From Pseudomonadota bacterium (GTDB taxonomy: Bacteria > Desulfobacterota > Desulfobulbia > Desulfobulbales > SURF-16), in the NCBI GenBank assembly GCA_030597865.1, contig JAUVQZ010000001.1, positions 1-49,114 on the forward strand: DNA of 49,114 bases, written 5' to 3'. Position 1 is the stretch's first letter. Every line of letters starts with the position of its first letter. The notes beneath the pieces are model-generated. The model saw nothing but the letters and a program-made list of their open reading frames with translations. It ran no database searches and had not been told where the DNA came from. The translations under genes were made by a program, and so were the position numbers. Positions 7,930-17,786 of this stretch are shown here, piece after piece.

Positions 7930-10900
7930 CTATTTTTCAACCGTGTCTGGGGGGGGAGGCAGCATCCAGCCAAAGGGCAGGGTGATGGTGTCGAGGATCC
8001 ATTTCCTCGTCGCCTCACCAATAGCGGAGGGGGAAAGGACGGTGATAACCGGATCATCCAGTGGGCCGGTCACCTTGACGGGAACTGAGACAATCCTGCC
8101 TTCCTGGCCGCCTAAAACTCGGCCAACCAGGGGTACCTTGGTTACCAGGCCCGTGATTGTCGAAAAAGGCACCACAAAAATGGTGAGATCATACTCCATG
8201 GTGGTCAGGTTAATCTCTCCGGTGGCCACAACATCCACACCATCCCCATCAATAAAAGCCTTGTCAATGGTAAAGATATTACCATAGACATTTCCGGAGA
8301 CCTCCAGGGCGTTATAATAAAACCCCTCTTTCCAGATGGCCCCTGACAGCCCGGTGATATTGACCAGGCTCAATATTTTGGCAAGGGGGACAAATTTCTT
8401 TATGGTTCCCTTGTCAGAGAAGAGCAGAAGACCTCCCTGCCTATTGAGATTTATGTCAGAATGTATTCGACCAGAGATGGTAAGGGGGCCTTCAATAATG
8501 CCGCCAAAATCAAAACAGGAGAGAAACTCCTTGAATTCCAGAGGATCATCGGCAGGGGTGAGCAGGGAGAATTTCTTACTCGTTTTCTGGGACCCATCCC
8601 AGATGAGCTGACCGTTTACCCCCACCCCGCACACATCACTATGGAGAAGATTCATGGTCGAGGCAGCTTGGTCGAATTCATAGGTCCCCTTCAGGGGGGC
8701 AAAGGGCAGCTTGTAGGGATACTGCCTGCCGCTGTCCGTGCCCTGCCTGCCAAAGGGCAGGATGAGACGGTCGATGTGGAAGTTCAGCAGGCCTGAAATC
8801 TCGTATGTGGACAATCCTGCCGGCTCTTTTTTGATGGCCAGGGTTGTGTGGAGAAAATGATCAAGATCAGCCTGGATTTTTTTAATATTGGTGCTGGTGA
8901 GCGAAGGTGGCGAAACAAGGTCGACTTCAAAATGACCAGCGCCGGGTTTTGAGGAGAATATCCCTGTGGCGGTCAGGGATTCGTTGTTGAAATCAGCCTT
9001 CAGCTCTCTGATCCTCAAGCGAGAGTCCTCGCCAACGAGGTCCACTGTGGGGATGGTGAAAAGCCTATGCTCCTTGCCCCATTTCCAGTGGATATCTTGG
9101 CCCACAAGGTCGCCCTCAAAGTCAAGCACGGCCTTGTTCAGTTTCCTGTCATGCCTTTTATGCACCGTGAAATCACCGCTGATCGTCCCAAGACTGAAGT
9201 TGCTGTCATCCAGGAGGGCATGGAGTGACTGGCCAGAGATGTTGCCTGCAAAGGATGAGGAGAATGTCTCGTTGTTGTCCTGCCACTGCAGGGCAAAGGA
9301 GGCCGCATCCCGTGGGCCTTTTATCCGAAAGGATGCCGAGAAGGCGGTGTCACGCTCCTGAATATCCAGATCCAGTGAGGTTGTCTCATCTGCTGAGTAG
9401 AGTTTGCCAAGGAGGCTGAAGAGCTGGTCGTCCCAGCGGATATCCATGTTGGCAACATGGTAGGTCGGGCGGGGCATAAGAAGTCTGGGAAAGGCCTCCT
9501 TGCTGGTGAGCCAGCTCAGGTGGTTGCTTCCCAAAATACCATCTACCTGAAGATTTCCGCTCCAGCTCTGCCACTGGTCATGGAAGAGTTCGCCGCGTAA
9601 GTTTATTTTCTGAGCCAATAAAGAGCCTGAGCTGGCAAGAATCTGTATCCCCCTATGACCAATGGTCCCTTGCCCCCTTTCAATCAACACCCCTTCTGGC
9701 AGGGCAGGGGTCTTGAAGGTGACATCTGCTAATTTTGCATCAAAACTATAGGTATACTCCTGCGGTTTAAAAAAGGGGCCCTTGAGTGCCCCTGAGATCT
9801 CCAGCTGGCCTTGGGCCGAATCTATAACACCGCTGAAGGCCTCATCAAGGACAGGATATTTTCTCAACTCCCCCAGGAGGGTATAGCTGTCAAAAAGACC
9901 CTGCAGCGAATGAATGGCAAGGGGGATGTCCGGGTCATCCCAGGCAGCCTGGCCGCTGCTCTCCAGGATGGAATGGGCACCCATTTTGGCCTTGATATTC
10001 AGCCAGCTGATGGAGGTGTCGGTTACCTGGAGATTGCCGGATTCCGGGCGCAGGGGCCAGCTGAGCCGGTCATAGCGAAGCTCAGCATCATCATACCTGT
10101 CAACATCAACAACGACATGGAAGTCGCGAAGGTCATCACCAATATGGAGATGGCCATTGGCGCGGCCACTGGCCTGAACCATACCAAGCTCATGGACGAC
10201 ATCCCCGTCGGCTATGAGGGTGCGGAGTACTGCGGGGAGCTCCTCGAGATTGGCGTCAATATCAACGTCAACCTCAAGGCCGTGTTTATCATTTGCCAGG
10301 CCGACCAGAAAGACGCCATTCGTGCCCTTGGCATCACCTACCCAGGTGATGATATCCCTGCCGGTGAGATCACCATCCTTAATAAGAATGGGCCCTCGAG
10401 CATTGCTGAGATCAAGGGGGATGGCGGCAAGGTGGATATCGGAGTCGGCTATGTCGACCTCGATGGTCATGGAGGTAACATCTTCAAATGACCTAGCCGG
10501 GGCATCAAAAAAATAGGAGGCGCTATGTGCCTTGCCCCCCTGGACAATATCACAAACAATCTGGGCCACCGGGTTATCCCCCAACAGGCCGAGGACCTTG
10601 TGACGAAGAGCGCTGAGGTCAATTTCCTCGGCCTGGAGATCAATCTTTATATGTGCCAGTTCCCTGTCCCCGGGGAAATAACGGCCAATCTCCCCCTTAA
10701 TCTGCAACTGGGGCTCGTGGACAAGAAGGTCTTTGATCAGCAGGGAAAAGCTGCCCCTGGGGCCGAGATAAAGGGCAAGATCACCATGGCCGAGCTTAAA
10801 ATCTTCTCTTGTATCAAGCCGTGACAGGGAAAAATCAGGGATATCTCCCCTAAGGGCGATATTCAGATCAGCGGCTTTTCTGGTCAGGCTGAAAGAAAAA

Positions 10901-11577
10901 TTGCTGTGATCGGCCAGTGGCATAAGAAAGGTCTGGTCATTGGCAGTGGCTATTTTTTGGCCATGGAGTTTTTTGACCTCACCTGAGACGGTTACGCCTG
11001 TTTTTTTGGAAAAATCACCGACCAAGGTTATTTTTTTGGCAAAACTTGCCCCACTTGCCCAGGAAAATTGGCCCCTGTTGGCACGGATTGTCAGGGTTGC
11101 CGCAATGTCATGCAGGGAGACCTGGCGCGAGGCGAACATATCGCCATGGAGGGCTGGCAGGTGCAGGCGGCCATTTTCAATATGGAGCTTCATCCCCGGC
11201 AGGCTTATGGCAGTTGCCCCTTCCCCTTCACCAGCAGATGTGATTTTGTGAAGTCGAAGGACTGGATCAGTGATGTTCAATCTGCCCAGGGATGAGACAC
11301 CAAAGAGTATCTTCCAGGAGGGGTACAGGGTGGCCTGGGGGCTGGTGGCAGAGAAGTTCTGATGCAGCACCTCAATATGTCCCACCTGAAGACGGGGAAG
11401 GGGAAACCAGGTAAAGGTCAGATCCTGAACACTGGCATCAATGCCATAGGAGCTGGCCATGCGGGCCAGTAGCTGCTTCTGGATCTTTTGGTTTTCAATC
11501 AGCAGGGGAGTGCTGAAGATAACCCCTGCAACCAGGAGCAAGAGAAGGCCGGTTATGATAAGAAGCTTCTTTTTCAT
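7930..11577 (-). CDS. Large AsmA/YhdP-like envelope protein
   Basis: A 1215-residue protein with one N-terminal membrane anchor (about 4-27, KKLLIITGLLLLLVAGVIF) and an otherwise periplasmic, beta-rich body. The opening (IQKQLLARMASSYGIDASVQDLTFTW) and the closing AsmA-like C-terminal domain (about 1035-1190: IKKFVPLAKILSLVNITG, GDGVDVVATGEINL, GLVTKVPLVGRVLGG, VTGPLDDP) match the AsmA/YhdP/TamB superfamily. That superfamily bridges the inner and outer membrane and is implicated in phospholipid transport. Its length is similar to YhdP. It starts 57 bp after the pepF-like gene and is followed by the small membrane protein. The function is inferred from family membership. Confidence 0.88.
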   Translation of the reverse strand: MKKKLLIITGLLLLLVAGVIFSTPLLIENQKIQKQLLARMASSYGIDASVQDLTFTWFPLPRLQVGHIEVLHQNFSATSPQATLYPSWKILFGVSSLGRLNITDPVLRLHKITSAGEGEGATAISLPGMKLHIENGRLHLPALHGDMFASRQVSLHDIAATLTIRANRGQFSWASGASFAKKITLVGDFSKKTGVTVSGEVKKLHGQKIATANDQTFLMPLADHSNFSFSLTRKAADLNIALRGDIPDFSLSRLDTREDFKLGHGDLALYLGPRGSFSLLIKDLLVHEPQLQIKGEIGRYFPGDRELAHIKIDLQAEEIDLSALRHKVLGLLGDNPVAQIVCDIVQGGKAHSASYFFDAPARSFEDVTSMTIEVDIADSDIHLAAIPLDLSNARGPILIKDGDLTGRDIITWVGDAKGTNGVFLVGLANDKHGLEVDVDIDANLEELPAVLRTLIADGDVVHELGMVQASGRANGHLHIGDDLRDFHVVVDVDRYDDAELRYDRLSWPLRPESGNLQVTDTSISWLNIKAKMGAHSILESSGQAAWDDPDIPLAIHSLQGLFDSYTLLGELRKYPVLDEAFSGVIDSAQGQLEISGALKGPFFKPQEYTYSFDAKLADVTFKTPALPEGVLIERGQGTIGHRGIQILASSGSLLAQKINLRGELFHDQWQSWSGNLQVDGILGSNHLSWLTSKEAFPRLLMPRPTYHVANMDIRWDDQLFSLLGKLYSADETTSLDLDIQERDTAFSASFRIKGPRDAASFALQWQDNNETFSSSFAGNISGQSLHALLDDSNFSLGTISGDFTVHKRHDRKLNKAVLDFEGDLVGQDIHWKWGKEHRLFTIPTVDLVGEDSRLRIRELKADFNNESLTATGIFSSKPGAGHFEVDLVSPPSLTSTNIKKIQADLDHFLHTTLAIKKEPAGLSTYEISGLLNFHIDRLILPFGRQGTDSGRQYPYKLPFAPLKGTYEFDQAASTMNLLHSDVCGVGVNGQLIWDGSQKTSKKFSLLTPADDPLEFKEFLSCFDFGGIIEGPLTISGRIHSDINLNRQGGLLLFSDKGTIKKFVPLAKILSLVNITGLSGAIWKEGFYYNALEVSGNVYGNIFTIDKAFIDGDGVDVVATGEINLTTMEYDLTIFVVPFSTITGLVTKVPLVGRVLGGQEGRIVSVPVKVTGPLDDPVITVLSPSAIGEATRKWILDTITLPFGWMLPPPPDTVEK

Positions 11578-11634
11578 TTAAAGGGGGGGCAAAGGGCCAG
11601 GATAGCAACGTCGGCTGAAAAGGCATTCATTGCC

Positions 11635-13461
11635 CTATTCGACAGATGTGAGCATTTCATCAATCGTTGCCAGGCCGCCCTGCCAGAAGAGCGGGTCATT
11701 AAGGTCCACCCCAAAGGGCTTAACAAGCTCATAGGGGGAAAGGGTGCCACCGGCGGCCAGTAATTGCTCATACCTGGGTACAAAATTTTCGCCTTCGGTT
11801 TTGCACCGCAAGGGCGTAAGTTTCGTTTGAGCAGGCAAGCTGCTCAATTCAGCTTTGTACAGATTGTAGAGGGCAAGGACAAGAAGTTCACCAAAGGCAT
11901 AGGAGTAGACATAGCCGGGGGTGTGGAGAAAATGAGGGATATAGGACCACCAGACATCATAATTATCAGTCAGACTGACACTGTCGGCAAACATCTCCTC
12001 CTGGATATCTCGCCAGTGTGCACTGAAGGATTCCTGGGAAAGCTCCCCCTGCTCACGGCGGCTGGTATGGATACGATCCTCAAAGCGGTTCATCGATATT
12101 TGCCGAAAGACAGTGGCAAATATTGACTCAAGCTTCTGGCAGGTAAAGGCCCGTCTCTGCTCCTCCGACTCCAGGAGGGCCAGTTGACTGTGGAAGACAA
12201 GGAGCTCTGCAAAAACCGAGGCGGTTTCAGCCAGGACCAGCGGCGTATCACTGTTATAATACCCTTTTTCGGCTGCCAGATACTGATGAACCCCGTGGCC
12301 GAGCTCATGGGCCACGGTGGCAACGTCACGGATATTGCCCGTGTAGTTGACCAGGACATAGGGATGCACCCCAGGGACACAGGGGTGGGCAAAGGCGCCG
12401 CTCCGTTTTCCCTCAACAATGGGGGCGTGTATCCAGCCCCGGTCAAAAAAGAAAGAGGCTATTTCCGCCATTTTCGGAGAAAATCCCCGAAAGGCCGTTA
12501 ATACCATGTCCTGGCATTGCAGCCAGCCAACCTGGTTATCAGGGAGCTCTGGCAGGGGGGCATAGCGATCATAATCGTAGAGGGTATCGAGGCCGAGCAC
12601 CTTTTTCTTCAGGCGGTAATAACGCTGGACAATATCATAGCGCTTGGTTACCGAGGAAACCAGGACCGTCACCGTGTCATCGGTCAGCTCATTGGCCAGG
12701 TTCATGGAACTCACCCAGGAGGGATAGCTGCGCAGCCGATCGGTGATCATTTTGTCGGCCAGGATGGTATTAAAGATATGGGTGATAATATGGAGCTGGG
12801 AGCGGAGTCCGGCGGTCATATCCTCGGCAGCCTGGATGCGCACCTGGCGCTGTGGCGAATAGAGGTCGGAGAGCACCTCCTCTTCGCTCCGCCGCTGGGC
12901 GCCGAAGGTGAGGTGGCCGAACACCTTTTCAAAGAGATCCGTCCAGCTGGACGACCCCACCGGTGCCTTGTCCATGAGGAGCTGTTCCTCGGCGCTGCTC
13001 AGGAGGTGGTCGGCATAGCGCCGGATGCTGAGCAGATAATGATGGTAATGGCTGAGTGTGTCGTCCTGCAGTAGTTTCTTGGCCACGCCTTTTTCTGTCT
13101 TGCCCCACTCAAGATCAAAAAAAACGGTCTCCTTGCCCACCTGACTGGCAACCTCCCTCACCTCCTGCAAAAAGGCCCCGGCCTCAGCATTTTTGACCTG
13201 GGTGGTGAAATTCAAGAAGGCATAGGTGGATAATTTGCCCAGAAGAACCGCAATATCCTCAAGCTTTTTGACCAGCCCGGCAAGCTTCGGGGCGGTGAGT
13301 TCAGCAATTTTATGACGATGGGTGCGTGCAACAGCCTCAGCCCCCTGCTGGCATGATTTGATATCCATCTTGATGGCAGGATCATTGAGCCCGGCATAGA
13401 GGTGGTCAAGGCGCCAGATAACATCTGAGGTTTGGAGATCGTTGTTTAGTTGTGTCGACAT
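11635..13461 (-). CDS. pepF: Oligoendopeptidase F-family metallopeptidase (M3B)
   Basis: A 608-residue zinc peptidase. The catalytic HELGH motif begins at about residue 385 (VATVAHELGHGVHQYLA), and the third zinc ligand lies about 25 residues on in LAETASVFAELLV. The upstream APIVEGKRSGAFAHPCVPGVHPYVLVNY and downstream SVSLTDNYDVWWSYIPHFLHTPGYVYSYAFG segments are typical of the PepF/M3B group. The length is normal for the family (about 600). It is probably a cytoplasmic enzyme that recycles oligopeptides; no signal peptide is seen. It starts with ATG at 13461 and the ribosome site is poor. It is the promoter-proximal gene of the block with the AsmA-like gene. Confidence 0.93.
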   Translation of the reverse strand: MSTQLNNDLQTSDVIWRLDHLYAGLNDPAIKMDIKSCQQGAEAVARTHRHKIAELTAPKLAGLVKKLEDIAVLLGKLSTYAFLNFTTQVKNAEAGAFLQEVREVASQVGKETVFFDLEWGKTEKGVAKKLLQDDTLSHYHHYLLSIRRYADHLLSSAEEQLLMDKAPVGSSSWTDLFEKVFGHLTFGAQRRSEEEVLSDLYSPQRQVRIQAAEDMTAGLRSQLHIITHIFNTILADKMITDRLRSYPSWVSSMNLANELTDDTVTVLVSSVTKRYDIVQRYYRLKKKVLGLDTLYDYDRYAPLPELPDNQVGWLQCQDMVLTAFRGFSPKMAEIASFFFDRGWIHAPIVEGKRSGAFAHPCVPGVHPYVLVNYTGNIRDVATVAHELGHGVHQYLAAEKGYYNSDTPLVLAETASVFAELLVFHSQLALLESEEQRRAFTCQKLESIFATVFRQISMNRFEDRIHTSRREQGELSQESFSAHWRDIQEEMFADSVSLTDNYDVWWSYIPHFLHTPGYVYSYAFGELLVLALYNLYKAELSSLPAQTKLTPLRCKTEGENFVPRYEQLLAAGGTLSPYELVKPFGVDLNDPLFWQGGLATIDEMLTSVE

Positions 13462-13861
13462 AGGGGCTGTGTTGGGGCTGAGGTTTAGGGGTGAAATTGA
13501 GATAGTACAGCACCTCCGGGGGAATTACAATCAGCGAGCCCGGGGCAAGAAAAAATCTTGCGTCAAAGAAAAGAACGATATAGTTTGTATTCGAAATTTT
13601 ATTTTAAAAAGCCTCTCACACGTAGGTGTTTTTAGTTTTTTTTCAAAATAATCGAGCTCTTATACTCTTTGTTTTTTCACAAGCCATGTGCAGATAAAAT
13701 ACCTGGAATTTCACACCCTGTGCGCAATCCCCCTCCCCTTAACAGTTTTCCTGGCCCTATCCAAGGCCTGGCAGCAGGCCATCATTTCCCATCATGCTCC
13801 CCCGTTGTTTCATGCCTTGTTGCCACGGCATGGATAACCGTTTAGTCCTCACAGGTATCCC
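13462..13861. other. Divergent intergenic region between pepF and parE
   Basis: 400 bp without a convincing gene; a 69-codon frame at 13442-13651 overlaps the pepF start and looks accidental. The middle part (13560-13680) is AT-rich and includes TATACT at 13661-13666, a possible -10 for parE, but no good -35 at the right spacing. The region must hold divergent promoters; I cannot place them with confidence. Confidence 0.5.
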
Positions 13862-15685
13862 ATGACATCTTCCACGACATATGATGAAGGAAAGGTAAAA
13901 ACACTCAGCTCCCTCGAGCATATCAAGCTGCGGCCGGGCATGTATATCGGCCGCCTCGGTAATGGCTCCCATCCTGACGATGGCATCTATATCCTCCTCA
14001 AGGAAATCATCGATAACGGTGTTGATGAGTTCATTATGGGGGCTGGTAAGAAAATTGATATGACCATTGAGGATTCCGGCGCGGTGAGGATACGTGATTA
14101 CGGCCGTGGTATTCCCCTTGGTAAAATTGTCGAGTGTGTATCGGTAATTAATACCGGCGCCAAGTATAATAGCGATGTCTTCCAGTTTTCCGTTGGTCTC
14201 AACGGTGTGGGCACCAAGGCGGTAAATGCCCTCTCCTCAGATTTCAAGGTTACGGCCTACCGGGAGGGTGCGTTTGCCACGGCCACCTTTAAGGATGGTA
14301 CCCTTGTTGACCAGGAACAAGGCAAGGCAAAGGAAAAGAATGGCACCCTGATAGATTTCATGCCCGCCCCTGACATTTTCAAGGGCTACACCTATAATTT
14401 TGACTTTATCAAGAAGAGATTATGGCGTTATGCCTATCTCAATGCTGGTCTTAAACTTCTCTTTGATGATGAAGAGTTCTACTCCGAAAATGGCCTTCTT
14501 GATCTTTTGGCCAATGAGATAGACGACAGCCAGCTCTATGACCCCCTCCACTACCAGGACGACACCCTGGAGCTCACCTTTACCCATATAAATGGCTATG
14601 GTGAGTCCTATTTTTCCTTTGTCAACGGCACCTATACCAATGAGGGCGGCACCCATCTTTCCGCCTATAGGGAGGGAATACTCAAGGGCTTTAATGAATT
14701 CACCGGCAAGAAATTCTCCGGTAATGATGTCAGGGAGGGGATTGTCGGCACCATTGCCGTCAAGGTGGTGGAACCCATCTTTGAGTCCCAGACCAAGAAT
14801 AAGCTGGGCAACACCTATATCCGGGCCGATATTATTAACCGCGTCCGAAAATTTGTCTGCGATTCACTTTATAAGGACACGGATCTGGCCGAGGTCATGG
14901 TCCACAAGATCCAGCAGAACGCCAGGATCCGTAAAGAATTGCAGAATGTTCGCAAGGAGGCCAAGTCCAAGGCCAAAAAAATAACCTACCGCATCCCCAA
15001 CCTTAAGGATTGCAAGTACCACCCCTCCAAGGCAAGGCCTTCCCAAAAAGGCCGTGAAAACATGATCTTTATCACCGAGGGCCAATCCGCCTCCGGTTCC
15101 ATTGTCAGTGCCCGCGATCCCATGCGCCAGGCAGTTTTTTCCATGAAGGGTAAGCCCATGAACGTCTATGGCCACAAGCTTGATCTGCTTTATAAGAATG
15201 ATGAGATGTATAATATCATGCGGGGACTCAATATTGAGGAATCCGTGGGCCATCTCCGTTTCGACAAGGTCATCTTGGCCACGGATGCCGATGTGGACGG
15301 GCTCCATATCAGAAATCTTCTGCTCACCTTTTTTCTCCATTATTTTGAGCCCCTGGTAAAGCTTGGCCATGTCTACATCCTCGAGACCCCCATCTACAGG
15401 GTTCGCAACAAGCAGGAGACCATCTATTGTTATTCTGACCAGGAAAAGGACAGGGCGATCAATAAACTGGCAGGCCGGGCCAAGGTGAAAAAACAGGTGG
15501 AAATTACCCGCTTTAAGGGTCTTGGCGAGATCTCCCCGCCGGAGTTCAAGCAGTTTATCGGCGAAGATATCCGCCTGCAACAGGTCAATATTGACAAGCT
15601 TTCAGAGGTTCCCAAGCTTCTCTCCTTTTACATGGGCAAGAACACCCCTGATCGCAAAGAGTATATCATGAGAAATCTGGTTTAA
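13862..15685 (+). CDS. parE: DNA topoisomerase IV subunit B
   Basis: A 607-residue type IIA topoisomerase ATPase subunit. The GHKL ATPase motifs are LLKEIIDN (catalytic E48, N52), RDYGRGIP at 78-85 and GLNGVGTKAVNALS at 112-125. The TOPRIM domain shows FITEGQSASGS and later ATDADVDGLHIRN with the DxD metal ligands. At about 607 residues it lacks the insert found in many GyrB proteins. It pairs with parC, which starts 14 bp downstream. The wording of the N-terminus (HIKLRPGMYIGRLGNGS, DDGIYILLKEIIDN, DEFIMG) is closer to what I remember of Bacteroidota and Chlamydiota topoisomerase IV than of Proteobacteria. Together with ParC it decatenates replicated chromosomes. Confidence 0.93.
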   Translation: MTSSTTYDEGKVKTLSSLEHIKLRPGMYIGRLGNGSHPDDGIYILLKEIIDNGVDEFIMGAGKKIDMTIEDSGAVRIRDYGRGIPLGKIVECVSVINTGAKYNSDVFQFSVGLNGVGTKAVNALSSDFKVTAYREGAFATATFKDGTLVDQEQGKAKEKNGTLIDFMPAPDIFKGYTYNFDFIKKRLWRYAYLNAGLKLLFDDEEFYSENGLLDLLANEIDDSQLYDPLHYQDDTLELTFTHINGYGESYFSFVNGTYTNEGGTHLSAYREGILKGFNEFTGKKFSGNDVREGIVGTIAVKVVEPIFESQTKNKLGNTYIRADIINRVRKFVCDSLYKDTDLAEVMVHKIQQNARIRKELQNVRKEAKSKAKKITYRIPNLKDCKYHPSKARPSQKGRENMIFITEGQSASGSIVSARDPMRQAVFSMKGKPMNVYGHKLDLLYKNDEMYNIMRGLNIEESVGHLRFDKVILATDADVDGLHIRNLLLTFFLHYFEPLVKLGHVYILETPIYRVRNKQETIYCYSDQEKDRAINKLAGRAKVKKQVEITRFKGLGEISPPEFKQFIGEDIRLQQVNIDKLSEVPKLLSFYMGKNTPDRKEYIMRNLV

Positions 15686-15699
15686 GGGCGAGGTCCTCT

Positions 15700-17685
15700 A
15701 TGCATCATCTCGAAGAGTATGGCAGTTTGCATCAGCTTTTTGACACAAACTTCCTTGATTACACCTCCTATGTCATCAAGGAGAGGGCTATTCCAGATCT
15801 GAGTGACGGTCTCAAGCCCGTCCAGCGCCGGATCATGCAGACCCTGGCCAATATGGATGACGGCCGCTTTAACAAGGTCGCCAATGTGGTGGGTGACACC
15901 ATGAAGCTCCATCCCCATGGCGACCAATCCATCTATGCCGCCCTGGTCAACCTCTCCAACAAGGGCTATCTCATCAGCCAGCAGGGCAATTTCGGTAACA
16001 TCTACACCGGTGATGGCGCCTCAGCGGCCCGTTATATCGAATGCCGTTTATCGCCCCTGGCCAAGGAGACCCTCTTTAATAAGGACCTCACCACCTTCAG
16101 CGAGTCCTATGACGGCCGCCTCATGGAACCGGTCACCCTGCCCAGTAAGATACCCCTTTTACTTCTCCAGGGGGCCGAGGGTATTGCTGTTGGTATGGCA
16201 ACCAAGATTATGTCCCATAATTTTGTTGAGGTGCTGGAGGCCCAAAAGGATCTCCTTGGCGACAGGGAAATCGAGCTTTTTCCTGATTTTCTTAAAGGGG
16301 GCACCCTTGATGTCAGCGGATATGAGGACGGTAATGGCCGACTAAAATGCCGGGCCCGCATTGAGGAACAGGATGAGAAGACCATTATAATTAAGGAGAT
16401 CCCCCACTCAACAACCACCCAATCCATTATGGAGAGTGTGGAAAAGGCGGCCAAGCAGGGCAAGATCAAGATTCAGTCTATTAATGACTACACCGCTGAA
16501 GAGGTGGAGATAGAGATCAAACTGCCCCGTGGCATCTATGCAGAGGATACCATCAGGGCCCTCTATGCCTTTACCGATTGCGAGGTCTCCATCAGCCCCA
16601 ACCTCACGGTTATCAGAAATGATAATCCGGTTAATGTCAGTGTCACAGAGATACTGCGTGACAACACTGAAAAGCTTGTCTCTGATCTTGAAAAGGAGCT
16701 GTTAATTGACCGTGATCGTCTCCAGGAACGACTTCAGGCCGCCCTGCTCGAGCAGATTTTCATCGAAGAACGTCTCTATAAGAAGATTGAAGAATGCGAG
16801 AGCTATGAACTTGTGGTGGAAACTGTTGCCAGTTCCCTTGGGCCCTTTCGTGACCGTCTGCTGCGTGATGTCACCGTTGAAGACATTGAACGGCTCTTAG
16901 AGATCCGGATTAAACGGATATCCCGCTACGACATTGCCAAAAAGCAAAAAGAGATTAATGCCACTGGCAAGAAGATCCGTGAGGTTGAAAGGCATCTTCA
17001 GGATATGGTGCTCTTCACAATTAATTATATCGACGGCTTGTTGAAGAAATATGGCCCAAACTATCCCCGGCGCACCGAACTTGCCACCTTTTCAGAGGTT
17101 GAGGCCCGTAAGGTGGCTATTTCCAACCTCACGGTGGGCTACCAGGCAACCACAGGATTTCTCGGCCATCAGGTCAAGGGTGACCAAGGCTTTACCTTTC
17201 CCTGTTCCGAGTATGACAAGGTGATGCTCATCTTTAAAAATGGCAGCTATAAGGTCGTGCCTGTGGCTGACAAGGTTTTTATCGGCCATGACCTTGTCTG
17301 GATAGGCAAGGTGGAGCAGAAGCTTGTCTTTAATATCATCTATAAAAATGGCCCTGAGAACCTCTCCTATATCAAACGTTTTCAAATGCCGAAATTTATC
17401 CTGGACAAGGAGTATGAGCTTTTTGGCCCCCATAAACGCTCCCTTATTCAGTTTATGAGCCTTGGCAAGGCGGGTCTTTTCAGGGTGTATTACACCCCCA
17501 ACAAAAGGGCTAAGGCAAATTATGAAGATTTCACCCTGGAAGATTTCTTGATCAAAGGTGCTGTGGCTCGCGGCAAAAGGGTTTCCAGCACCAGGCCGGT
17601 AACCAGGGTCAGGGCACTGGTGTCAAAGGATGACAGCCCTGACGAGGACAAGAAGCCCGTCAGTCTTTTTGAACCAAAGGGTTGA
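15700..17685 (+). CDS. parC: DNA topoisomerase IV subunit A
   Basis: A 661-residue DNA-cleaving subunit. Signatures are DGLKPVQRRIMQTL at 37-50, KLHPHGDQSIYAALVNLS at 69-86, QGNFGNIYTGDGASAARY with the active-site tyrosine at Y112, and LPSKIPLLLLQGAEGIAVGMATKI. The residues after the tyrosine read IECRLS where most ParC/GyrA proteins have TEARLS or VEARMS. A coiled-coil/tower region follows to about 470. The C-terminal part is short and does not show clear GyrA-box repeats, so decatenation rather than supercoiling is expected. It is cotranscribed with parE (14-bp gap). The length is below the usual 740-750 of proteobacterial ParC. Confidence 0.93.
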   Translation: MHHLEEYGSLHQLFDTNFLDYTSYVIKERAIPDLSDGLKPVQRRIMQTLANMDDGRFNKVANVVGDTMKLHPHGDQSIYAALVNLSNKGYLISQQGNFGNIYTGDGASAARYIECRLSPLAKETLFNKDLTTFSESYDGRLMEPVTLPSKIPLLLLQGAEGIAVGMATKIMSHNFVEVLEAQKDLLGDREIELFPDFLKGGTLDVSGYEDGNGRLKCRARIEEQDEKTIIIKEIPHSTTTQSIMESVEKAAKQGKIKIQSINDYTAEEVEIEIKLPRGIYAEDTIRALYAFTDCEVSISPNLTVIRNDNPVNVSVTEILRDNTEKLVSDLEKELLIDRDRLQERLQAALLEQIFIEERLYKKIEECESYELVVETVASSLGPFRDRLLRDVTVEDIERLLEIRIKRISRYDIAKKQKEINATGKKIREVERHLQDMVLFTINYIDGLLKKYGPNYPRRTELATFSEVEARKVAISNLTVGYQATTGFLGHQVKGDQGFTFPCSEYDKVMLIFKNGSYKVVPVADKVFIGHDLVWIGKVEQKLVFNIIYKNGPENLSYIKRFQMPKFILDKEYELFGPHKRSLIQFMSLGKAGLFRVYYTPNKRAKANYEDFTLEDFLIKGAVARGKRVSSTRPVTRVRALVSKDDSPDEDKKPVSLFEPKG

Positions 17686-17786
17686 CAGGTGTTTGCTGGG
17701 ACAAGCTCGCCCCTCCACCCAAAAAGTCTCTTTGTTGAGACTGGCGTGGACCACGCTTAAATATAGAAAAAGGACAGGGATACCCC

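Noticed and set aside
9811..10491. 226-codon plus-strand frame inside the AsmA-like gene
   Set aside because: Antisense shadow of a continuous 1215-codon gene with a membrane anchor and AsmA C-terminal domain.
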